Shown here: piece after piece, positions 53,996-64,000 of the stretch
Layout: each line of letters starts with the position of its first letter
Numbering within the stretch: position 1 is the stretch's first letter
Source of the DNA: Cladochytrium replicatum
Taxonomy: Eukaryota > Chytridiomycota > Chytridiomycetes > Cladochytriales > Cladochytriaceae
Reading direction: 5' to 3'
Assembly: GCA_025526935.1 (NCBI GenBank)
Contig: JAHLKD010000009.1
Coordinates: 124,001 to 188,000 of the forward strand
DNA: 64,000 nucleotides
Made by a program: the position numbers and the translations under genes
Notes under the pieces: model-generated
The model's database searches: none
Told to the model about the DNA's origin: nothing
The model's input: the letters and a program-made list of their open reading frames with translations, nothing else

Positions 53996-54098
53996 ACGTT
54001 CAGACTGCCCAACGATGACATGAAGAAGCAGGTGTCTGTAGTGGGACGTTACAGGGACCGCACTGCAACTTCCTTTTCACTTCTACTTAAGATAAATA

Positions 54099-54766
54099 GT
54101 GTCTCTTTTCAAACTATTTGCGTATGCTCAAAACACATTTACTGTGGATGGTGAACAGTGGTTGCTCCCTCCAGGCCTCTTCATTGATACCCGTCACTGG
54201 TGTGGTATTGACAAATCTCACCGGTACCGGGATCACGGAGCGTTCCGAGCCACGATCGGCTCAGGCATCATCGCATCGCCAAGCCTTTCTGCTCTCAGCG
54301 GGATTCTTGCGTACGGAGTCGGTGGGATCCTCGGAACCTACGCCGACTTCCGTGCTTTCATTGCCGGTGTTCTGACAAAGGCGCACTTTACGGGACATAA
54401 CCCATCAAATCTTCCAGGCTGCCATTGAGTATTACCAGTGCTGTGATATTGAATACGACGACAGCGCAGCAGAGAAGTCTGCTGAATCAGCCTTTGCACC
54501 GAGCAAGAAGTCTGGGACTAAGCCGGGAGGAGGTCTTCAGCGGGTGGATCTCCAGACTGGATCAGGTCCCGCAGTTCTTAAATTCATCGAGGGAGAATGA
54601 GAAAGCAGTGGGATCGAAAGCGAGGGAATTCCGAGAAGTTGCTGACGTGTGGGGCGACGCAAGATATGCTAGTTCGGCGAACCGGATGGGGATCGCAGTG
54701 GGGATCGGCGAAGGAGTAGTGTATGAACATGCAGCGGGCCATATCATTGACGTTGTTCTTGGATGA
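54099..54766 (+). pseudogene. Unrecognised coding-like segment, probably broken
   Basis: Overlapping plus-strand frames carry protein-like stretches: SLFKLFAYAQNTFTVDGEQW, IGSGIIASPSLSALSGILAY and GTYADFRAFIAGVLTKAHFT (54.1-54.4 kb), FQAAIEYYQCCDIEYDDSAA (54.41 kb, another frame) and YASSANRMGIAVGIGEGVVY (54.67 kb, a third frame). The frame changes without good splice signals suggest decay. I cannot assign a family. Confidence 0.3.
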
Positions 54767-54912
54767 TGATGATATCTGTATTATTATTTCTATGTTGTTG
54801 GTTTCTGCGATGCTCTCAGCTCATTCAACTTTTTTTTAGAAAATATAACAATTCTTCCAAACCCAAAGCGCGAATTCCTTCCCGCCACCAGACAAAAAGT
54901 TGTCGATTCGCA

Positions 54913-57900
54913 ATGGAGCAGATGAAGGGTCCCAGGGAAGTGCTGGACTCGTACCTGAGGAATCTGTCGAAGGAAGTTGCTGCCGTCGTGGTGACAATGC
55001 TGGAGGAGCTGAGGCAGAAGGGCTGCAATGACGAGGAGCTGTGCAGAGCACTAAAGCTTCAGTATAACACCACCCCAAACCCTTCTCAAAAGCCAGCGGT
55101 CTCACGAAGCGATCCGGTTCAATCGAAAACACCACCCGTACCAAAACCCGACCCTCAAACTCGAAGCAATTTGCAAAGGTGAGACTGAAGTTACTCTTTG
55201 GAAAAGTAGACCTATTCTCTGCTCGGTTACGCTAAACATCTATCACTTACAGCAACGGATCAAATTACCCAACACTATCGAAAGGCTCAGAGCCCCCAGC
55301 CAAACCATCAACACAATCTGGTCGTGATTCGATTAAGGTTGTTGAAAGAGGTGCACAGTCTCCTGTCCAACGAGACGCATCAGCTTCGCGCACACCTGCA
55401 CACCCCGCGGTTACTAAAGCCACGAGCGGAACAATTTTGGGGACGGGTTCAGCGCCGCGAGAGCAGGTGCCACAGAATGATACCCAACGCAACCGTGAGC
55501 CTGTGCAGCCTGATTTGGCCGTATCCAGATCGAATGCTGTCGACACACGCACAAGAGACCTTTCAAAAGGGAATCTTGTCGAAGTCCTGGCGCGGGGTCG
55601 TGTCTCGGGAAGTGACGGGAGACGTACAGGCGACAACTCATCAATTAGGAGTGACGCATTTTCGAAGGAAGGACAGGCGGCGAAGGGACAGTCGAGCTCG
55701 ATACCGACAAGCGGAATCCCCACTAGTCAATCATCTACACCTCAGCGCGGAACGTCCACTTCGAGCATGCCGCGGTCAAACAATGCGTGGAGCGTATCAA
55801 TGAGTGATGTAAAAGCTAGTGCGCCGCCTAACGACAGCAGGACTACCAGCTCTGCCGTACCAACACCATTGACGAATGCCACGAAAAAGAGCGATGCGAT
55901 GCAGGGGAGCACGACAAAGGCTGCTGTGCCAGCTGTATCGGGGAACAAACATACTACGCCGCAGAAACCGTCGCACAACGGGTTTCTTCCGGTTTCTGAC
56001 GGACGAAGTGGAACAGCGACTCCGAAGAATGGGAGTACCGTTATAATCGCACAACCTCGACAACCGCAGCAGTCGCAACAACCACAACAGCCGCAAAAAC
56101 CGCAAAGACCGCAACAACTGCAACAACCGCAGCAACCGCAACAACCGCAATCGAATGGTAGCGGTGCCCCTTCAGTTCCTGCGTCTCGTGGTTTACTTGA
56201 ATTTGAGATCGATGAGGATATCACCTACGTGACTCCGTTCAGCAACGAGAATACAGCTTACCCTCCCGAGGCGACAAAGAAAACTACACCCCCTGCTTCA
56301 ACCGCTCACTCTGTCGTGATCGTCGAAAAGCCGACTCTTGTCCAGAAGGGTTCTACACCGCAACTACCTACCCCAACCCCTGCTCCGGTCACCAAACAGA
56401 TCTCGGCCGATGAGAAGGCTCCTGTACAGACTGCGACAGTGAAAGGGTCAACGGTGATGTCGTTCACTTCTTCGCCTGTAGCTGCAGTGGCTACTCCAGC
56501 CTTGCACATGGCGCCTAACTCGAAGTTTGCAACCACTGCCCCAACAGTAGTGTCCCAATCTGCGGGCAGCGATTCTAGGGGAGCATCATTGGGAGGTCAA
56601 ACGCAAAGTACGGCCCAAACGGTTCCGGTTGTACGGCCTGTGTCCGTTGTCCCACCTCCGAAAGGTGCACAACCTGCGAATCGTAATAATTGGACACAGT
56701 CTGGAAACATTGGTGCCTCCTCAGTCTTGCCAACCACGCGCAATCAAGATGGTAACATTGTGAAGCCTGTGGCATCTGTTGGGAAAACCGCTGACGCCAC
56801 TCGACCCACTGGCTCAAATGCGCCGAGCTCGTCGTCGTCAACAAAATCCGGCGAAGTACGCCCAGCTCTCGATACATCTGTGGTCCGAACAACAGAGCAG
56901 TCCAAACCAGACAAACAACTCGCACCTCAGCATACTCAACAAAGAATTTTGACCCAGGCCGCATCCCAAAGCGAACCTTCGAATATATCGGAAACAATTA
57001 AGTCTCAGTCAGTCTCGTCGGATGGAGTAGACGACATGGATATTGACAGTGGGGGCTCTACACCCATGATTATGACAACTGTGGTAAACGTGGAGAGACC
57101 GGGTGGGGGACCAGATCTGATGGATGTGGACATGCCGGCCACGCGGTCGGACACAGTCAAAGCGTTAAGCTTTAAAGCAAAGGAAGTGGGACTGGGAAGC
57201 TCAATGATCGCGAAGATGGATTTTGATCCTAGTCGCGCGGCGGTGAAGCTGATGGATCAAGCTCCGAATGTTATTGACCTCACTGGTACTGCGGTCCAGG
57301 TTGTGGAAGTCACTTCCGGTGTTTCTCTTCTGGAGAAACTTGCCACCAGATCTGGCAGCAAACCAAACAACGCTGTCAGCGAGGTGTCAAAGGTCGGGGA
57401 TGTCACTCTTTTGAAAGCAAAGTTGCATGCCACTGCCGAGGCTGAAGGTGAGAAACTCATCACGACGCAGGCTATCGAGAGTCGGGAAAAGTCAAATGAA
57501 CGCGGGACCTCCATCGCTCAACGATTGACCGAATCGGAAGCTGTCAGGACAAGCCAAAGGAAAAGTCCGACAGAAGTTTCTGAGACACCTACATCTGTGG
57601 ACGCAGGGATGCACCGGGGTCGACAGGCGCTTATTGATGCAGGACGGCCGGATGCTGCAAATACGAATGTACTTGGCAACACAAACACTGGAGACTCTTC
57701 GAAGGTTGATCGCCTAATTCCTCAGCCGCCAAATGTTCCATCAACCTCATCAAGCACTGCAACTCGATCGGGAGAAACTTCCAAACGACCACGAACGGAT
57801 GATATCTACCCTGACGAGATGACCTCCTTGCTCGATGAGATTAATCAAACGAAAGCGAAACTCAAAGAGCTGGAGGAAAGATTTGAGCAAGCCCGCGAGC

Positions 57901-60528
57901 GATGGAAGAACAGCATGAAGAAGAAGAAAGAAGCACAGCGAGGTGAGAAACTGCGATGTTAGGAGTTGCTTATGGGGCTTAAAATATGTTCTTCACAATG
58001 AGGTCTGGACCGTCAGTCGTCGTCCGCTTCCATCAACTTGCCGGCACAACGTACGGAGACCAAACCGGTTGAGCCGTCAACAGCGCAAAACTCCCAACTA
58101 GCTTTGCAACATCCACCCATTCAAGTATCTTCACCGACGTCAACTATATCAATGCAGGGAGGGAAACCACAACAGCCTAAGCCAGCACCAGTCAGTGCTG
58201 ACTCGGGAATGACAGCGAAGCAGCTCAAAATTAAACAAAAGCAGTTGGCGGCAGTCAAGGGAAAATCTCCAGGAATCGACATTGCAAAAGCGCGACAGGC
58301 GGTGCTGAGTGACCCGGAGCACCTTGATTACATGTGGAATGAGGAGATATTGGCGTTGGGAATAGTGAAGCTTGCCCAACTTCGGCCTACCGATGCTGGA
58401 TTGGGTGCGCTCAAACAAGGGAAATCGTCGAATACCGAGACTCTATCTTCCTCGCGATCGGATCAACCAAAGCGGCAGCGACAAGATGAGCTTGACGGCG
58501 ATGAAAGCTATAAGAAGAGAAAGATGGAAGTGGTCGGCGGACCACCTAATTTGGAAAGAAAGCCGGCTAGGTCTCCAAAGGCGACTTTTCAATCTACCCC
58601 TACGTCTATCGACGCAGTCGACGCTAACGGCAACACAAACAAGCGACAAAAGACCGAGAGTGGGGAGAAGTCCAATGTGGATGCTGATGCAGAGCGCAAG
58701 CGAAAAACGGCCCTGGCGATGGAACGGCTGGCTGCTCAAGCTGGTAGCCATGCAAAGCGCGTGAATACACCACTCGGCGACAAGTTATCGCGCACTGAAC
58801 AATCTATTAAACTCGAGAAAATGCCTGCTGACCAACGTGGACCAAACACGCCAACGTCTGTGGGGGTTTCGACTGCCACTCCAAAGAAGGATATACTGCC
58901 TGTGGTTGAAAAACCATCCGTTCCTGTGATTATTGAGAAGAAGGCGGAACTCGCAGTTGAATCATCGATGATCGCAAGAGCTCCGGCAAGCATAAGCATG
59001 GACGTTAAGCAAGTTGACGGACAAGAGCAAATTTCAACGGATTCTCAGGCGTTGAAAGAAGCAGGGTCTAAACCGAGTACTGTTAGCGGGAATGGAATAA
59101 GTATTCTGGCAAGGGTACCTACTGCAGGGTCTGCTACCACACCACTTAAATCGAACTCGGCTGCGGCTGGACCGCCAAAACCGTCAAGCGTTGCTTCCGT
59201 ACCAAAGCCAACCGGATCAACTTCGGGGACAAAGAGTAGCCCTGTGTTGCCCAGTGCAACGAAGGCATCTGCTCATCCTTCACTTCCGACCAGCGCAAGT
59301 TCATCTCTGCATGTGAAGCCTTCAACAACAGCCATTCCGCGACTTCCAGCCAGTGATCTTCCCCCTTCGAAACCTGACAGCGTACCCAACCAACGTGTTC
59401 CAGGTAAGTGAAGGACAAGGATAGAGAGGTATCGTCTCAACTTGTTCATGAGAAATACTTGCAGATCAGCATGTCAACCTGACTACACAAGAGCGTGAGG
59501 CGAAAGAAAACGGTAAGCCAAATCCCATTCCTATTGATGCCAACAGCAAGCCGTCTACGAATGTTGGGGCTGCCGCCGCAAGTTCTAGTTCAGGAGGGAG
59601 CTCGAATGATCCGGCGGATCTTCTTAAGCAGCTACGAGCCCAGGTGGACGCCAGCCGCCACCCTCAACAGGGAAAGAAGCCAGCAGCGAAAAGGGCAGAC
59701 ACGGATATGGAGGAGGGTGAGATTGTAGATTCAGGCCATGGGCCAGAAGTACACCGTACACATGTGGAACCGACTGCACTCAAGCGTCGAAACACCGAAC
59801 CTCTAGTGTATGCATCCAAAGACTCTCCTTCTCGCAGTGGTGGTGTGACTTCTGTTCGTGGTCGTCAGTCACCTGCGCAGATTGAGCCAAAGCCGACTAC
59901 CTCGTCTAGTGCTGCTTCCTCACTGATCAGGGTTAATAGCGCTGGCAGCGGAGGCTCTGGGGCGTTTGGAAGCCACAGTTTAGGTCTTCCCAATGCCTTT
60001 ATGGATCCTCAGGTGTATCAACGAGCGCAGATGTTCCAAGCCCTTGCCACTGGTTCACCGCTCACTGTCCCTCCCACACCCGCCCCGCCCCCTCCGCCTC
60101 CGCTGAACGTGAACTTGAACGATCAATATCGATGGCTCTCAATGCTCAATGTGCCATCGCGCGATCCCGCAGTACCGAACCCCCCGAACGCACTGACCCC
60201 CTCCAATACCCAGCTGAACAACCTCTTTACGACGCTCGCACAGCAGCAGCCTTACTTTGGTGGACATCCTGCCCATCCGCCATTCGATCCTAGCAAGTAC
60301 TGGAATCCGCCGCCACCGCAACCGCCAGCGTTCATGCCGCCGGTGCCGTCCAATTCGTTCCTAGCAGCCGCAGCGGCCGCAGTCGCAGCGCAGGGAAATA
60401 CCTGGCCTGCGATGGGATGGCAAGGTGGTGGTCCTGTAGCGGCACCACAAAACCCACCGCCGGATTCTGACACGATGGTGAAACTGGTTCAGGGGATGTT
60501 GATGATGAACCAGGGTATGGGGAAATGA
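54913..60528 (+). CDS. 1,806-residue low-complexity protein, function unknown
   Basis: Four exons (54913-55178, 55253-57942, 58003-59403, 59465-60528) join in phase. The first 50 residues look helical (VLDSYLRNLSKEVAAVVVTM, RQKGCNDEELCRALKL). Most of the rest is Ser/Thr/Pro/Gln-rich and likely disordered, including a Gln/Pro tract at about residues 355-390. Possible ordered pieces: IDEDITYVTPF after the Gln/Pro tract; a coiled coil at about 945-985 (LLDEINQTKAKLKELEERFE); DPEHLDYMWNEEILALG in the third exon; an acidic MEEGEIVDS at about 1535; and a Pro/Gln/Ala-rich C-terminus ending MLMMNQGMGK. Basic clusters (KRQRQDE, NKRQKTE) could be nuclear signals. The composition fits a nuclear scaffold or transcription-linked protein, but nothing is diagnostic. 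The start is the first ATG whose downstream frame is coding-like; an in-frame ATG lies upstream at 54763, and its leader looks non-coding. Confidence 0.75.
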
Positions 60529-60809
60529 AATTGTTTTGAGGAGGACGGCAATTGTGATCCTGTGGACGAAGCTGTCTGTATTTTTTTCTGTGTTGCATGG
60601 ACTCAGATCCCTTCGTGCCACGACTGGAGAAGCGTATTGACATTTTAGCCTGACTTTCCCTCTTCTAATGAAAGGGTATAAACCGTGTGGTCTTACATGC
60701 CAATAAATTGGTTTTTTTCATTGTTTAGCGTTCTCAACGCTCACAGAATTCTCGTCTCACTTCAACTTTCGTCACTCAGCTCCAAAATGGCGCAGGCACG
60801 CGTTTGACA
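60529..60809. other. Intergenic region between two plus-strand genes
   Basis: An AATAAA signal at about 60703 is a candidate polyadenylation site for the upstream gene. The rest is the promoter side of CFAP43. Confidence 0.4.
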
Positions 60810-63800
60810 ATGCCAACAGGGTTGTATGGGGATCAGCTCGAGATCAGGTCAGGCATGCTAAGCTGTAGCTTGGCGATTACAAATTTAAATGTTTCTTTCA
60901 TTTCTAAAGGAACTCTTTTGGTCATTCCAACACCTCTCCGCCCACCTTCATCGACAATAACTCAATATGCTTCGTCTCTGGAAACATCGTCAACCTTGTG
61001 ACCATCTCGCACGATCGAGGAGAGCAACCCCATACTGCACAACTTAAGACATCCAGTTCCACTGATCTATCTGCTATCCGACCCGCCGATGCAGCGCCAA
61101 CTGCGAATCACGATATTGGCAATCCACCGCAACAGATAGTAGATCATAGTCCAAACCTTGGGCTCGCGCCTCAAAATGGATCCTTACCTGCGTCAAAATG
61201 CATCACTGCAGAGGGTCAGATCACATCTTTTGCCGTCAGTCGCAGAGAAGGCGTGATTGCATTTGCTGAGGCGGGATCAACGGACATAAGACTTGTGAAA
61301 TGGCCGTCGGGGACACCTGCTGGTGCACTTCAAGGTTCGTAGAGATACATCTCAAAGCCTCATCAAAGCTGAATATTGATTCAGCCCATCCTGACCTGAA
61401 CATCATTTCAATGGCATTTTCATTTGATGGGCAGTACTTTGCATCTTTAGGCGACCTTCCATCATTCCAGTTGTCGATTTGGAACTGGAAAACAGGCTCT
61501 CTTTTGTGCTCAGAATCAAATGGGTCGCCCGCGAAACATGTATCCTTTAACCCTCTGAACTGGAAACATCTCTGCACTTCCGGTGGATCAGGGGGGATTA
61601 AGTTCTGGTCTGTTTCGACTGGTTTCAAAAAGAGTACTCTTCAGTTTGTGTAGGTCACAAACCAATTTACAATGTTCAACAAGTTACCCACATATATTTT
61701 TAGGGAAGGGTCAAAGTATCCGAAGACACTTTCCCCATCTTCAACGGATCCAAAGTCTTTGGATGCAGCCTCAATCTTCAAAGGCATCCCTTCCAGCTCT
61801 GTGCCAGCTCCTAGCTCAGTCGACGCCTTGGATCGTAAACGTTTCTCGCCCCACCATCACGTTTGGCGGATAGATGAAAAGCTTCTGGTGACGGGTGAGG
61901 ATGGAGATGCGATCGTTCAGTTTGATCCACACAGTGGAGAATCTATTTTTTCCCTCTCGTCACAGAGTCTATTGCTTTCTTCTGGCTCTACGGAGCCCAA
62001 AATGGCAGCTGACAAATCTGAAGTGAGCTCCGGTGTTGTTGATTATCATGGCTGCATGACTAGTATAGTAGCAGCGCGGGACTACATTGCGATTGCAGGA
62101 AAGGTTGTGATAATTTCATTTACTGATGTCCCTCACTGAATGGTTTTAACAAAGGATGGGACGTTAAGGATAATTCGTGCTGATGGGAACATGATGCCCT
62201 CGGTTTCCAAGGCGGTCAAAGTTTCAAACAGCAGCATCCAAAATATCTGCGTCTCACCTTCCTACGACAAGCTCCTTCTCTCCACCAATGATCAGTGCTT
62301 GTTTGTATACATCATTGCGACCGAACAGCTCGTTCCGGTAGTCAAGAAACATTAGGGCCTTTCCTCATCTTATCCAATAGTGTATAGGTGGTCGACAATT
62401 CTACCTCAAAAGTTTCTGCGTTGGATGTTTCTCGAATCACTGGTCTCCTGGCGACGGTATCGACCAATGGCATTATTCGATTTTGGGATGCTGAGCAAGG
62501 CTCTGTGATCTGTTCTGTTGGATCGAGCAGCAGTTCCACGAGCTTCACTTGTATTTCGATGAGCTCAATGTCAGCTACAGTGGCGGTTGGCTCAGCAATG
62601 GGTGTCCTTCGAGTGTACGATACCAGCACTATTCTTGAGGGCAAACCGAAGCTTCTGTACAGAGTTCGCCTCCACAAACCCCCCATTAAAATGGTAAGTT
62701 TTGCTCGGAAAGCGTCCGAGGTTCTGATTAAAAACATGACATTTCAATTTGCTAGCTTGCGTTTGATTCCGCATCGAAATTTCTGGCGTCAATTTCTGAA
62801 GATGGGTTGGTGTACATATTGGAAGCCATCACTTTTCGTACCGTCGGTTTCATTCAGCTGCACTCTCAGACAATAAGGAGCATGATGTGGTCTCCTGAAG
62901 ATGCCGAGGAGTACAAAACAGTGGGACATGACAATTCTGTTTGTTTCTCTGGTTTCACTCTATCCAACTAGCATGTGGGGCTATATGTCTTGACCACTCA
63001 AGATACGAGCAGCTCTCTTCACAAATTCTTGGTTCCTATCGAGCCTGACGCCGATCGTCCCACGTTGTCATATGCAGACTTACAGGTGCACAATCAATGT
63101 ATATACGGTTTTGGATTAAAGATACTGATGACTGAGGCCTCGTACAGACTGTCATTTTCAAAGTCGACGACGTTCTCTCGGACTTTGCGATCATTCCAAG
63201 GTGCGATCAACAGCTTCCTTAAATATGTGTCTTATATATACCGGTCCAAAAGCCATCTTTCTTCTGGAAAGGAGTCCTTCTACGCATGCTCTTTGGACAG
63301 AAAACTGAAGGTGTATGTTTTTCCCGCTCTTCCATTCAGCTCTGGAAATGGCCCAGATTTCGTTCTTCATGAACTGCCTGTTGGAGCTCCGATCATTGAA
63401 GTACAGAAAAGAATTTCATCGCACGCTGAAGCATTCTGACCATCTCATCATTCAACAGTACGCTGATTACGAAAAGCCAGGATCTCACATCAGACTGTGC
63501 GGACTCCGGAGCTGGGTTGTCTCCTGGGGTCCCGACGGCCACATCCTGTTCCGCTCCCTTCTGGAAGCTGACAAACTCGTCAAGCTCCCTGTCCATGACT
63601 CTATCCATGGTGGGATTCTTGACGTCGCAGTGACGGCTGACGGACGCAGTGCGTTCACCATTGGAGGCGACTCGCTGCTTCGTCAATGTGAGTGGGTTTT
63701 TTCTCAGGCGGGGAAGCGGATGGCAACCGAAGGTGCCGAGGCAGTAGAGCAATTAATACTGGCGCAGAGCGCGGTGATCGCTGAGATTAGCGAAAGAATC

Positions 63801-63976
63801 CGAGGGATTGAAGTAAGCTAACGAACGTGGCCCGCGTGGCAGGTTTAAAAAACAAAGTGTGGGTTTGATTGCTCCAGGAGGTGCCTGATGCACCGGATTC
63901 AGAATCAGAACAATGTTCTGCGGAGTCGGACAATACTTTGGAGAAGTCGGATGCGGAGATTCAGAATAAGTCTGAG
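60810..63976 (+). CDS. CFAP43: Cilia- and flagella-associated protein 43, 5' half (partial)
   Basis: Twelve exons, all phase-consistent, give 856 codons before the window ends in an intron: 60810-60847, 60910-61334, 61385-61649, 61704-62103, 62155-62337, 62388-62693, 62756-62938, 62972-63085, 63148-63200, 63253-63400, 63459-63812, 63878-63976. The product is a WD-repeat protein that helps tether the dynein f/modified-inner-arm region of motile axonemes. Seen: TFIDNNSICFVSGN, IISMAFSFDGQYFASLG, FQLSIWNWKTGSLLC and HVSFNPLNWKHLCTS, which correspond closely to the human N-terminal blades. Later blades include NGIIRFWDAEQGSVIC and ACSLDRKLKVYVF, then a helical stretch (EAVEQLILAQSAVIAEISER) where the coiled-coil half begins. 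The start ATG at 60810 splices in phase to the conserved exon 2. Confidence 0.9.
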
Positions 63977-64000
63977 GTATGCAAGCAAACCAGCGTATAG

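Noticed and set aside
56040-56160. CAA/CCG repeat run as a simple-sequence or mobile repeat
   Set aside because: It lies in a long open frame and encodes a Gln/Pro tract consistent with the surrounding protein composition.
1-64000. tRNA, rRNA or CRISPR loci
   Set aside because: Reading by eye showed no convincing cloverleaf with A and B boxes, no rRNA core sequence and no regularly spaced identical repeats with unique spacers. A covariance-model scan would settle small RNAs.

Overview
This window looks like nuclear DNA of a zoosporic (flagellated) fungus, most likely a chytrid. Genes are split by many short GT-AG introns of about 50-75 bp. The sterol gene is a fungal/animal-type lanosterol synthase. 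The right edge carries CFAP43, a motile-cilium/flagellum gene that non-flagellated fungi lack. These are inferences from gene content; I had no search tool, and all gene models were built by hand from splice signals, reading phase and remembered family motifs.

Layout. 1-158: start of a secreted or membrane protein (cut by the edge). 0.7-3.4 kb: GUCD1-type cysteine-peptidase-fold protein with a huge disordered insertion. 5.1-5.6 kb: gamma-glutamyltransferase relic. 5.8-7.3 kb: intact MGST3-like MAPEG enzyme followed by a broken second copy. 8.7-13.0 kb: three secreted YcaC-like isochorismatase-family hydrolases, one with a C-terminal membrane anchor. 13.2-14.9 kb: DHHC palmitoyltransferase. 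15.2-21.3 kb: decayed NLR-like material (NB-ARC, TPR, TIR, propeller-like segments) on the minus strand, cut by a small hAT-like insertion. 22.2-25.3 kb: complete 17-exon lanosterol synthase. 25.4-29.2 kb: an unnamed coiled-coil gene divergent from an IQ-motif gene. 29.4-33.95 kb: relics of two housekeeping genes, RAD3/XPD (with inverted halves) and PAN2. 34.5-39.5 kb: three LaeA-like methyltransferase copies (first and third readable, middle one dead). 39.7-40.8 kb: peroxisomal-type 2,4-dienoyl-CoA reductase. 41.0-43.0 kb: ammonium transporter. 44.4-54.0 kb: a NOP4/RBM28 relic split by an 8.7-kb nest of transposons: a Ty1/copia element into which a 5.4-kb hAT element has jumped, with both 8-bp target-site copies still visible. 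54.9-60.5 kb: a 1,806-residue low-complexity protein. 60.8-64.0 kb: CFAP43, running off the edge.

Recurring theme: tandem duplication followed by decay (MGST3, isochorismatase, methyltransferase) and dead second copies of essential genes (RAD3, PAN2, NOP4). The intact genes cover lipid and sterol metabolism, membrane transport, protein acylation, secretion of small-molecule hydrolases and flagellar assembly. They do not form one pathway. No tRNA, rRNA or CRISPR array was recognised.
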